Positions 1-9,900 of a DNA stretch of 33,664 nucleotides are shown one piece after another. Position numbers and translations under genes: made by a program. Source of the DNA: Lingula anatina (lineage: Eukaryota; Brachiopoda; Lingulata; Lingulida; Lingulidae); NCBI RefSeq assembly GCF_001039355.2, contig NW_019775924.1:666958-700621 (forward strand), read 5' to 3'. The stretch's first letter is position 1. Every line of letters begins with the position of its first letter. Under the pieces are notes generated by a model, which made no database searches, had not been told where the DNA came from, and worked only from the letters and a program-made list of their open reading frames with translations.

Positions 1-30
1 TTTATTTATTTATTTATTTATTTATTTATT
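1..30. repeat. (TTTA)n microsatellite
   Basis: An uninterrupted TTTA array opens the window and is followed by a short G run. It lies in an HMBS intron, about 75 bases before the splice acceptor at 104-105. Its true length is unknown because the window starts inside it. Confidence 0.95.
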
Positions 31-105
31 TTTGGGGGGGGAGGCTGTTAAATACTATTTGTTCAGATGAAGTGTGAAGTTACGGCATGTTTATATTTAT
101 TGTAG

Positions 106-1193
106 GAGGGTGGATGCAGTGTTCCTGTAGCTGTCCACAGTGAGCTGGCAGATGACAACTTGATGCTGAAGGGGGGAGTGTTCTCACTTGATGGCACAGA
201 AGCTGTAATAGACTCTATCAATGTAAAACTTCCAGAGGAAGGAGAGAGGTCTCCTAAGAGGGTAACCTAGGAATATTTTTACAAATTTGAATACATGAGA
301 TAATTTTTATGTTATATATTTTGAAAAGTGTTTGAAATATTTGTAGTCTTTTTGTTGTGACACCAAAAATTACTGGAGTTAAAACCAGGCATAATTCAAC
401 AAATCACCTTGTGTTGAAAATAAATAATTGCATTGCTTTAATTTTTAAAAAGTGACAAAAACATTGACTTATATCAATTTTTGTATGTTTTTAGTTTCAG
501 AACATTAAGTGTGTTATAGATTTTAATAACTGCATTAGAGATGGGAAATTTGATTAATATATATGTTTTTCCTGCATAAGAGATGCCTCACGATTGGACT
601 AATCTGAAAGTTTATGTTTTCTAATAATTTTTCTACTATTTTTTCTGCAGAGCCGCAGTGTCTTTGTTCCATCATGTGCAAGTGTCGTGTCCAATCAAGT
701 TTCATTCCACGTGATGCAGGCTGCAGAGGCTGCTGGGATACGTGTTGCTGAACTGCTGCTAGCAGAAGGGGCGGGACCCATTTTGGAACACTCACGACAA
801 CACACAGAGGCTCATACAAAACGGCACCCATCTGGTGCGCCTGCTTGCCCATACTTTGAAACTGTGAAAAAGGAGCTGGAAACAGAGGGAGTGATTGATA
901 AAAATGATGGCCACGTAATAGACCATGTGCCTCCTAGAAGACCCAGCGCGGGTGATGAAATTGAGGGGTTGCCGCACTGTCCATATTTTGAAGTTGTCGA
1001 CAATAGTGAGGCTGATGCCACAGATGCAGGCAGCAATGGTAATGGTGTTGTCAAAGAGACCCCTGTTGTCATAGAGACACCTGTTGTCAAGGAGACACTT
1101 GTTGAGACTAAGAGTAATATACAGTTGAAGGAGGCTAAAACAAATGGCTCTGCTGCAAAGTGTCCATTTCATAATGTAACAGATACAAAGTAG
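106..1193 (+). CDS. HMBS: hydroxymethylbilane synthase (porphobilinogen deaminase), 3' part, two exons
   Basis: HMBS joins four porphobilinogen molecules into hydroxymethylbilane, the third step of haem synthesis, in the cytosol. Only the C-terminal domain is here. Exon A is 106-261 (acceptor TGTAG, donor GTAACC, phase 0) and exon B is 651-1193 (acceptor TTTTCTGCAG). Exon A begins EGGCSVPVAVH, the segment which in the human enzyme carries the Cys that holds the dipyrromethane cofactor (Cys codon 115-117 here). It continues with GGVFSLDGTE, close to the human GGVWSLDGS. Exon B carries AAGIRVAELLLAEGAGPIL, matching the last helix of the human enzyme. Vertebrate HMBS stops soon after that helix (human ...LNDAH), but this protein runs on for about 125 residues, described separately. 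The N-terminal exons lie upstream of the window. The next gene, HOATZ, is convergent. Confidence 0.93.
262..650 (+). other. HMBS intron
   Basis: AT-rich intron between the two HMBS exons, with donor GTAACC and acceptor TTTTTTCTGCAG. No coding or structured element was seen in it. Confidence 0.85.
816..1190 (+). other. HMBS: C-terminal extension of HMBS with three Cys-Pro (haem-regulatory-like) motifs
   Basis: After the point where vertebrate HMBS ends, the reading frame continues for about 125 hydrophilic residues. It contains ACPYFE (Cys codon 846-848), HCPYFE (978-980) and KCPFHN (1161-1163). Cys-Pro followed by an aromatic residue is the haem regulatory motif known from ALAS presequences and from haem oxygenase 2. 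A short internal repeat, TPVV(I/K)ET, lies between motifs 2 and 3. The rest is rich in E, D, T and K and looks disordered. That the motifs bind haem is inference; the motifs themselves are read directly from the sequence. Confidence 0.75.
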
Positions 1194-1615
1194 TAAAATT
1201 GTGGGGTACAAGACCTACATCACTGCCATATATCTGCGCAAAATTCCATAAGTTTAAAAATATTTATAAGTTAATTTTTTCTTTATGTCTGCTAGTACTA
1301 TTACTACTGTTTTGTTTTTTAATCAATTCCTGAAATCCACAAAGAGTTTGATATTGTCTCAAAGATTTGCCACCACCTAGTATTTTATATTAAGAGCTTG
1401 ACATTATTATGTCCATTTTCTTTTGGCACTCATATTTCCATTTTAATTTAGATGCTCTTGCTTAATATCTAATGTGGGTTAGAGGGCTAGATATTTTTTT
1501 AAAAATTCTTATTTGAACAGAAAGCATATTTTATGCTTTTTAAGTCTGTGATTGTTCATGACATGACCTTTGTTAATATGTTTGTCTTCTTGTATTTTGC
1601 CAAAGTGATAGATTA

Positions 1616-1621
1616 AATAAA
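1616..1621 (+). terminator. candidate poly(A) signal of HMBS
   Basis: AATAAA lies 423 bases after the HMBS stop codon. It is the first canonical hexamer I noticed on the + strand of this space. AT-rich DNA makes chance matches easy. Confidence 0.45.
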
Positions 1622-2558
1622 AATGACTGCCTAGTTAACTAGTAATGGTACCAATTATATTATTAAACTCAAATATATCACACATAGAGCAGAGGTACAC
1701 TGAAGCTTTAGATTAAATTATCCATTATTTTCACAATTATAGTTTTATTTAAAATAAGTTTTAAGTGGAGAAGGCAGCTAACTTATAGTATCTTATAGAT
1801 ATGGTATTTATCATCCTTGTTTTCACAGATGTTTTATTTTAAGAAAGTATAACATTTCTTTAAATATTTTATATAAAAATTGTTGGCAATTGAAGATTGC
1901 AAACTATAAGCAAGTGGCCCTTGTGTTGAGACGATCTCTCTTACAGATGTTTCTTTTCCAATATTTTACAAGAAATGCTTTCATTTCTTCAGTCCAACCT
2001 CCTGAGCATGAAAACAGCTGTTTGTTTGTTTTTTGTTTTTTTTTAAATATTTTTAATTAAGCACTTTCAGCAAAGTTCTTGATTATCTTTTGTTCGTTGT
2101 ATTGTGCAATACCCCAGTCATTGTTCATGTTAAATGTTTAATTAAATTCTTTGAGTATGTACATATATTATAATATTTGACAGATAAATCTTATAAAAAT
2201 TGTACTATAACAGCTGTTAAGTGATGGTACAGGTTTTCATGTACAAATGTATATCTGAAGTAGCTAATAAATAGTTGGAGAGAGATCTAATTTTTGTTCT
2301 TAATTTTGTAAGCAAAAAAATTATGATGCAAAAAATCCTTAACATTAATTTCAAGTTACAAGGGACGAGATGGTGTATACATTCTGTACAAATTTTACTG
2401 AAGTTTGGCCAATGTACCCAGACAAAGGTTATCTTAATTTCAACTTTTGCATTGTCTCTTGGCAAAATTTAAGCATGGAGTTGGAACCATGTTCTTATAC
2501 AAATTTTAACAATTTAGTTTGTCCTGTGACATCTTTGTGTCACAATTGCTTCTCTCTC

Positions 2559-2612
2559 ACTTGTCTCGTATACAAATAGATATCAACTTGTCTCGGATAC
2601 AAATAGATATCA
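2559..2612. repeat. 27-base tandem duplication
   Basis: Two adjacent 27-base units (2559-2585 and 2586-2612) differ at one base (TCGTATAC against TCGGATAC). They lie just past the HOATZ stop and would be in its 3' UTR if transcription runs that far. Confidence 0.9.
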
Positions 2613-2645
2613 CAGAAATGCTTTTTAAATGTTTCTGTCAGCCAG

Positions 2646-2651
2646 TTTATT
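2646..2651 (-). terminator. poly(A) signal overlapping the HOATZ stop codon
   Basis: On the minus strand the end reads GACTAAATAAACTGG. The AATAAA hexamer shares its first base with the last A of the TAA stop. If used, it would leave a 3' UTR of only a few tens of bases. Confidence 0.45.
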
Positions 2652-3217
2652 TAGTCAGAGTCAACTGTTACTGATTTATCGTATTTGTCCAACTCTCTCA
2701 TGGTGGCTTCTATATCAAGTTCCATCTCTTTCTCCTCATCACTGTCAATTGGTACAGGCTCTGGCTTAGGCTTCTTGATGCCTTTATGATCTGATACTTT
2801 TTCTTTCTGTAAATAGAATAAAGATATTCATCAATAACGTACATACAGAGTTTTCCTGAGCTTTAGTATTTAAAAAAAATTATGCCATGTTAGATCTGAC
2901 ATGAACTGTCCATTAATGATTGAAATTGATTAAATGCTGTTTGCAAAATTTATGTAAAAAATTGCCACTTAAAATCCAATATTTTCATTGTATACATTTA
3001 GTCTGTGAAACAGAGGGTTTTAAAAAGCGACATCCTTACCATAATTCTATCCTCTCTTTGCTTCTGAAGCAGCATGATGGCATCCTCCCTGAATGCAGCT
3101 TTCTGTTGCAATTTATGATATGCATCTGCCCTTTCAAGAGCATGGGATGTCAAAAGGAAGGACGTCAATTCTGAAGGAAACATCAATAAAACGAACAAAT
3201 TAAATAACACTCACCCC

Positions 3218-3272
<55 letters not shown>

Positions 3273-3947
3273 CAGTACATATACTGCATTAATACATTGG
3301 GGGGCCAACAGTTGCGGTGTGAAACAGACTGTGTTTGACACATTTTCACTTTTCACATCATAGCTAATTCTGACACAGAATCCAATACTAGTAAAATTTA
3401 CATGTACTGGTACGTAGTACATGCATGTGTTTGCATTGCATATCTATCTAAAGTTTAACGCCCAGCTCCATCAAGGGTTATACCCTTTCAAATTTACTTT
3501 AAGAAGTATGTTCTATACTTACGCGGCGGCTCGGCTTCTGGATGGTGAGCGAGGTTAATGGCTGAAAATATACATGTATCAAAAGAACAAATGAAATGAT
3601 TAAAGTTGTCTCAAAAGAGAACCTCGTAAGACTTTCAGCTCTCATTTACAAAAATATTCATACATTTTATTTATCTTTCATTAAAATAATCTTCAATGCA
3701 TGATAGAGAGAGAAAGAGAGAAGTGAGAAAGGGGAGGAGGGAGAGAGACAGGTGACATACGTTGTCCGCCGGGTGGTGCTCTCTTCAGTCTTTGGCGTAT
3801 ATCACTTGAAACTAGACGGGACTCAATCGGAGGATGGAGTTGAATAGATTGCCAAAAACTCTTTGCATATGCTTTGTCTTCTTCTGATGATCCACTGAAT
3901 TCCGTTTTCTCGTTGCTTTTCGGAAGTTCAACTACCACAGTAGCCAT
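2651..3947 (-). CDS. HOATZ: HOATZ-type cilia and flagella associated protein, four exons, complete
   Basis: HOATZ (human C11orf88) is needed for motile cilia and sperm flagella. Exons on the minus strand: 3947-3761, 3561-3523, 3170-3040, 2806-2651. All three introns have GT-AG ends and the phases fit, giving 170 residues; human HOATZ, from memory, is about 169. The N-terminal block [16 protein letters not shown] followed by HPPIESRLV matches human FAGSSEQDANLAKQFW and YPPSESQLV. The exon-3 coiled-coil-like block [16 protein letters not shown] matches human REEILQLLRKQREERI. The C-terminus is acidic ([12 protein letters not shown], ending TVDSD), as in human. The ATG at 3947-3945 has A at -3 and G at +4. 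It is transcribed away from the BTG3-like gene, from a shared promoter region. The exon 2/3 boundaries rest on splice consensus alone. Confidence 0.88.
3219..3271. repeat. 53-base poly(A) run in HOATZ intron 2
   Basis: An unbroken A run follows CCCCC. It is poly(T) on the HOATZ sense strand, just upstream of the exon 3 acceptor (3171-3172), and the length is likely variable. Long homopolymers are error-prone in assemblies. Confidence 0.95.
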
Positions 3948-3959
3948 TATGGGGTTTCT

Positions 3960-3966
3960 ATAAACA
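3960..3966. promoter_or_regulatory. forkhead-type site next to the HOATZ start
   Basis: ATAAACA fits the forkhead core RTAAACA and lies 13 bases upstream of the HOATZ ATG. FOXJ1 is the known forkhead regulator of motile-cilia genes. The motif is short, so chance occurrence is likely enough to keep confidence low. Confidence 0.3.
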
Positions 3967-4159
3967 ATTTGTATGCGCTGAACTTATGCGCATATCGCTT
4001 AGAACAATATATTCTGGGGTCGCTTATAATTTAGTATTTAGCACTAAAATTCATGTGAGAGCAACGAAATGATATCGTTATAGTTCGTTAATTATCAGTT
4101 ATGGCATAATTCTTTCAGCATAATAAAAATTCTAAAGATTGTCGAAAAGTTGCGCCATC

Positions 4160-4167
4160 TGACGTCA
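4160..4167. promoter_or_regulatory. cAMP response element, copy 1
   Basis: A perfect TGACGTCA palindrome, the CREB/ATF consensus, lies 213 bases upstream of the HOATZ ATG. A second perfect copy lies 116 bases away. The function is inferred from motif and position. Confidence 0.55.
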
Positions 4168-4170
4168 TGA

Positions 4171-4184
4171 TATGTCATGGCAAC
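4171..4184 (-). promoter_or_regulatory. X-box-like (RFX) site
   Basis: On the HOATZ sense strand the site reads GTTGCCATGACATA. The left half, GTTGCC, and the central AT match the RFX X-box. The right half matches four of six positions, so 12 of 14 fit RYYNYYWWRRNRAC. RFX factors drive ciliary genes, which suits HOATZ. Confidence 0.4.
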
Positions 4185-4275
4185 TTGAAATGTTGTCCAA
4201 AATGTGGTAGCGAACAGAATGCAAGTCTCTACTGGATTGGATAAAATTGGGACCGACGGGCACTCTGATTGGACA

Positions 4276-4283
4276 TGACGTCA
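4276..4283. promoter_or_regulatory. cAMP response element, copy 2
   Basis: A second perfect TGACGTCA lies three bases after an inverted CCAAT box (GATTGG ending at 4272). It is on the BTG side of the divergent promoter. Confidence 0.55.
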
Positions 4284-4868
4284 AGCTTGCATTATATTCT
4301 ACGCAGTACAACTATGAGAAGGAAAGACGGAGACATTTCACAACAAAATATACGGAGGGGAAAGAACGTTTTTGGGAAAGAGGTTTGGACAAATAGGTTA
4401 GTTGTACAACAAATGGATGTTTCAAGCATCTTATCGTGTATTTTCAGACCAAAAATGTGTGTTATTAGAAGAAATTTGCAGGGGTTTTCCATGACCTATT
4501 TTTTATAAACAAAGGAAATTCCAATTTCCAGAGTGTCGTATCTGAGTCACTAAGTAGTAGTCTTGCGTAGGATGATCATGTGTAGGAGAATATTGGTCAG
4601 TTTTGTAAAGGTGTGCTTTGTAACAATTACAACCACAAGGACTTGTTAACTATTGTTTAATTATGCTTTTGTTGCAGGTAACAATTTGAAGGCTTTGGAA
4701 AAAAGTAAGAACAACACGTAGAATACTCGGCGCCAAAAAAACAGCAAACTGATAGTAAACAATTAAGTAAGACAGACACGTACTATAAAATCTAAAATTT
4801 GCCCTCAAACTAGGGTATTGGTAACATTTTATTTAAACTGTAAAAGCTATGTTAAAATTAAGTGCATC

Positions 4869-6866
4869 ATGAAGGACGAGATCGCAGCAGCAGTTGTATT
4901 CATCAGTCGCCTACTCGAGTCAAACAAGCAGTTGTCACCAGAAAAGGCTCAAGAATTTTCTGCAAAACTCTCAGACATTTTGGGAGAGAAATTCAAGAAT
5001 CATTGGTACCAGGATAAACCTACAAAAGGCCAGGCATTCCGATGCATTAGAGTCAATGAGACAGAACCCAGGGACCCTGTGTTGGAGAAAGCAGCATCCG
5101 AGTCTGGACTGAAGTATGAAGAGTTGAACCTTCCTCTGGAGTTGACTTTGTGGGTAGACCCCCATGAAGTTGCCTGCAGGTTAGTGTTCGTATAAAATCC
5201 TCCAGAATTCCTGGTGCAAAAAAGTGTATGTAATTATCACATATTACAAAAATAATATTAAATGTGTAAGACAAAATAATAATAATAATAAGTAAATAAG
5301 ATGATTTAGGATCACTCCCTCTATTCATTTTCCAATCACAATATTTGTTGTGATACATTTAATGTATTTGATGCGAACAAATGTCTTCTTGAATTACACC
5401 TATATGTTACAATGGCCTCAACACAAAATAGTCATGGGCATTGTAACAATTTCTGTGTTTACTAATATAATACAAAAATTGCATCACTCCCCCTTGAATG
5501 TTGCGGTTTCCTTGTTTTGATTTGGCATAGGACAGTATCTGATGTGTCCTTGATGTGTCATAGTTTGTTTTGAGATGAAGATGATATCAATTTTTCTACC
5601 ACTGAAATCCATTGAATCCTCCCTTAGATAGTTTTCAAATTAATATCACAATCTTATCATATCTATATTTGATCACATTCCAGTTGGCTTTTTATAAAAA
5701 GCAAAAAAAAAAAAAAAAAAAAAGATGGCGATAGTGTCAGATTGTTTGAGTAAACTCCCATTGCTATGAAAGGAGATATTTAATCTTGATTTTGTTTGGT
5801 TCATATGGGGGTTTTTATCTGGATCATAATTACCTGCTTATCAGAATATCTTGAGTTGATCTTTGCTATGGAGATTGTGCTTCTTATTATTGGGCTTTTA
5901 ACCTGCCTCCACCCCCTCTCCCAAAAAAAAAATAAAAATGTAAATCGTGTTCATCAATAATTTAGTACTAGTAATTTGTTAAAAAAGAAGTTGACTGAGA
6001 TCAAAAACCCCAGCTGAAGTAATTAAGTTTGTTATGTTTATCTACGTTGCATCAGCCAGTGAAAAGGTCAAGTTTTATTTTGTATCTCCTGTTTAGAGTG
6101 GAGTAGAATAGAGTGCCTTCTCAATTACCTTTTCCCTTATCTTGTATCTGGTTGTTGATGTAATGACACTTGAGGAGATGGCAGGTATATTCTCCTCAAA
6201 TCTGGGACAATGAATATGAAGATGACCAGCAATGATTGAACAAAGGGTTAAATGATTGCTCAGTTAACTTTGTGAATTTCTCTTCACACGAATATGCTGG
6301 AGATTTTTTTTGTTTTCACCAAAGTAAAAAAGTGTCCCATAAAGCTTTGATCTCTGCTTGGTGAAGCTGGAGTTTTATATATCATATGATGATATTAGTT
6401 GAAAACGTATGCAAGAGCAAGAGGTTAAGTGGTACTTAGGTGGGCAACAATTGTACTGTAGTACCTCGGTCAGAGGATTGAAGTAGATGAAAACAATGCA
6501 GTGCATAGATTTCACACGTGAGTTGCTTATAGTGGAAATGAATGGCTGTGAGTGACGCCGATCTATTTGTGTCATGATATAGCGCATGATTATTGCTAAA
6601 GCTGAGAATGTAAGTCAAACATTTCAGAAGCCATGACAATCTACCTGCAAATATATGCTATGATCATGCACAGCATTCACATCATTTATTTACTCTCTTC
6701 CACTTTACATACATACAAATTGATTTCAAACCTGCAGCTTTATCAAAAGTGGCCTGGTTGTTATGAAAATAAAAGAGATTAAAAGAAAAATTTGTTTTGT
6801 GAATAATTTAGGGAAGTTTTGTATATATTTTGTGCTGAATTTTATCTCTGTTTATTATTTATGTAT

Positions 6867-6913
<47 letters not shown>

Positions 6914-9900
6914 TTATTTTGGATCTGCTTGAAACCATTGACTTGATCATTGGCATTGAAGTTGAAAAAAAAAAGTTAAAGTGGATAGCCTGAATCTGTA
7001 CAGTTACTACCAGGTACAGTTTGTTGGACATTATCATATGGTGTCCAGGGTAGCTTGGTCAGTTGGCAGTGCTTTGTGGCCTTGGCTGCTGTTGCTGTGA
7101 AGGGCAGTATGGTGCCTGATGAGGCATACTGATATGGAAGAGTAACTGAAAAAGAAACTGGCCATGGCCTATCATGAAGATTCAGATCTGCTGTTTCTTT
7201 TTTATTTAACCTATTCATATCTCTCTGTGAGATTACTCATGGAATTCCCTTACTGTGAAACAGAAAGTACATGGATAAAGAAAGGAAATTTTACTGAAGG
7301 TGCTTATTTCCCTCAAGTGGTTGGCCTGGTAGCTTGACTTGGGTCACATCTCTATCATCTTAATGGGCTAGGGACGTGAGGGATGAGCACAGCCTTAGGA
7401 AGGTTGACTAACTGCTCAGCAATGTCTCCACGCCACTGGGATGGTAATTGTGTGGTGATATAGGGAAATATTCCTTGTTTTATTCTAAATGCATTGCAGT
7501 TGGAGATAAACTTATGCTGTGGTGGTTTTTAGAAGGAAATGATAACAGTGCAAGTCTGCTTGTGCACTAGGAATTTACCACATTAGTAGAGCATTTTTTC
7601 TTTGTTCAGAAACAGTGTATCAATTACCATAGAATAATGAATTTTTAATGGCAATTTCATTTTCATTTGCCAAGATATGACTTTAACATCATAGGCCTTG
7701 GAAGTAAGTATTGAGGTCACATTTACATGATTTTATATAATGGAGTTGGGGGGGGGGGGTGTTGAGACTAGATATAGGATAGATCCCCCCTTTTGAACTG
7801 TTCACATGTAAATGCACATGCCACAGTGTTGTTATACATGTGCCATGTGTTTTTTGTACATTTTTTCATACTAGTAGGCATCTACCTATTGGTCAGTTGG
7901 TGCTTGCCTGGCAATCAGAGCTTGCATTTTTTCCCCTTAGACTTGAAAATTATGTATAATGGAAAAAACTCAGATGGCAACTTAAAATTTATTTACATTT
8001 GAAAGTAATTACTTGGAAAATGGAATTGTTTTTTAAAAGCCTGACTTTGAATGTTCAAATCAGTTACTCCACACTGCTTTTTAGCTATATTTACTGAATG
8101 TTTGTGACAAATTTCTTTAAAAAGTTATCAGACTTCATTTTACTTACATAACATTGATATTCTTCACCTAAGGAGTGTTAGTTTTGCCATCGCCACTACT
8201 GCAACAAAGGCTTTTCTTTTAGCTTGTAATTGCACTACTAGTAATTATAACTTCCAGGTAAAATTTTAAGAGGATTCTAATAGCATTAGGTGGTTGCCAA
8301 AGTCTACCACTGCGTCCAAGTCCCCAAACACCTGCCTGTCTTTGTGCTATTGTTCAAAAGAAAGGGATTGGTGCTAGATATGATATTAGCTGAAAGGCAA
8401 AAGCTGAAAAGAGTCTCCCCATTATTTATTGCCTTTTGACCCTATCTGGCTCTTCAAGTTACATTGAAATGTGGCTTTGGATTATCATAATGTAAACTTG
8501 CCATGGTAACTTCTAATTTTGTACTTTATAGCCATACTTCATTGGACATTTTATATTATCGCCCCCTCCCTTTGGTGTCCTTTTTTTATGTACAGACACA
8601 GATGTGTCTGTACATATAGCCATCATCTGCGTCTGTCGTCGTCGTCGCTGTCGTCGTCGCCGTGCACTTTTACCGATAACACGATAAGTAGAAAACCATT
8701 TTGCCTTTTGATTTGAAACTTGCAGAACTGATGAATATTCATAATACGCAGGTCAAGTTCGAAAATCAGCATGATCAGNGAACAAATGTCTTCTTGAATT
8801 ACACCTATATGTTACAATGGCCTCAACACAAAATAGTCATGGGCATTATAACAATTTCTGTGTTTACAAATATAATACAAAAATTGCATCACTCCCCCTT
8901 GAATGTTGCGGTTTCCTTGTTTTGATTTGGCATAGGACAGTATCTGATGTGTCCTTGATGTGTCATAGTTTGTTTTGAGATGGAGATGATATCAATTTTT
9001 CTACCACTGGAATCCATTGAATCCTCCCTTAGATAGTTTTCAAATTAATATCACAATCTTATCATATCTATATTTGATCACATTCCAGTTGGCTTTTTAT
9101 AAAAAGCAAAAAAAAAAAAAAAAAAAGATGGCGATAGTGTCAGATTGTTTGAGTAAACTCCCATTGCTATGAAAGGAGATATTTAATCTTGATTTTGTTT
9201 GGTTTATATGGGGTTTTTATCTTGATCATTATTACCTGCATGTCCAAATATCTTGAGTTGATCTTTGCATTGGAGATCATGCATCATATAATTGGGCTTT
9301 TAACCTGCCTCCACCCTCTCTCCCAAAAAATAAAAATGTAAATCGTGTTCATCAATAAACTAGTACTAGTAATTTGTTTAAAAAGAAGTTGACTGAGATC
9401 AAAAACCCCAGCTGAAGTAATTAAGTTTGTTATGTTTATCTGCGTCGCATCAGCCAGTCAAAAGGTCAAGTTTTATTTTGTATCTCCTGTTTAGAGTGGA
9501 GTAGAATAGAGTGCCTTCTCAATTACCTTTTCCCTTATCTTGTATCTATTTGTCAATGTAATGACACTTGAGGAGATGGCAGGTATATTCTCCTCAAATC
9601 TGGGACATTGCATATGAAGATGACCAGCAATGATTGAACAGAGGGTTAAATGATTGCTCTGTTAACTTTGTGAATTTCTCTTCACACGAATATGCTGGAG
9701 ATTTTTTTTGTTTTCACCAAAGTAAAAAGTGTCCCATAAAGCTTTGATCTCTGCTTGGTGAAGCTGGTGTTTTATATATCATATGATGATATTAGTTGAA
9801 AACGTATGCAAGAGCAAGAGGTTAAGTGCTACTTAGGTGGGCAACAATTGCACTGTAGTACCTCAGTCAGATGATTGAAGTAGATGAAAACAATGCAGTG

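Larger units (their letters stand above)
1194..2650. other. convergent intergenic space: HMBS 3' UTR and HOATZ 3' flank
   Basis: No convincing coding region lies between the HMBS stop (+) and the HOATZ stop (-). The DNA is AT-rich, and short frames around 2217-2579 have no family resemblance. A poly(A) signal for HMBS sits at 1616-1621. A 27-base tandem duplication lies at 2559-2612. Confidence 0.7.
3948..4868. promoter_or_regulatory. divergent promoter region between HOATZ and the BTG3-like gene
   Basis: The two ATGs face away from each other, 921 bases apart. Between them are two perfect CRE palindromes (4160-4167 and 4276-4283), inverted CCAAT boxes (ATTGG at 4236-4240 and 4268-4272) and an X-box-like site (4171-4184). 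CRE plus CCAAT is a common make-up for TATA-less bidirectional promoters. A likely 5' UTR intron of the BTG-like gene ends at acceptor GTTGCAG (to 4677). Its donor may be near 4397 (AATAGGTTAG), but this is uncertain. No coding exon was seen. Confidence 0.65.

Noticed and set aside
812-1090. Antisense frames over the HMBS last exon (812-1090, 792-1211, 535-852)
   Set aside because: Shadow frames of the sense coding exon. The sense strand has the HMBS match and the splice signals.
4269-4508. 79-codon plus-strand frame upstream of the BTG start
   Set aside because: No family resemblance, and it overlaps the second CRE. It is more likely promoter and 5' UTR.
3948-4868. A miR-34-type microRNA between HOATZ and the BTG gene, as in human
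   Set aside because: I looked on both strands for the miR-34 seed context (GGCAGTGT followed by TTAGCTG) and did not find it here or clearly elsewhere in the window. The GTTAGCTGG at about 29627 is SEL1L3 exon 11 coding sequence.
6976-7218. Minus-strand frame of 80 codons, also present at 10313-10588 in the second block copy
   Set aside because: Looks protein-like at first sight, but of the differences between the copies most change an amino acid and few are silent, and there is no family resemblance or splice context. Its presence twice is explained by the duplicated block.
7793-8002. Plus-strand 69-codon frame, repeated with the same translation at 11164-11373
   Set aside because: Low-complexity hydrophobic frame in intron DNA. 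The identity follows from the general near-identity of the block, not from coding constraint.
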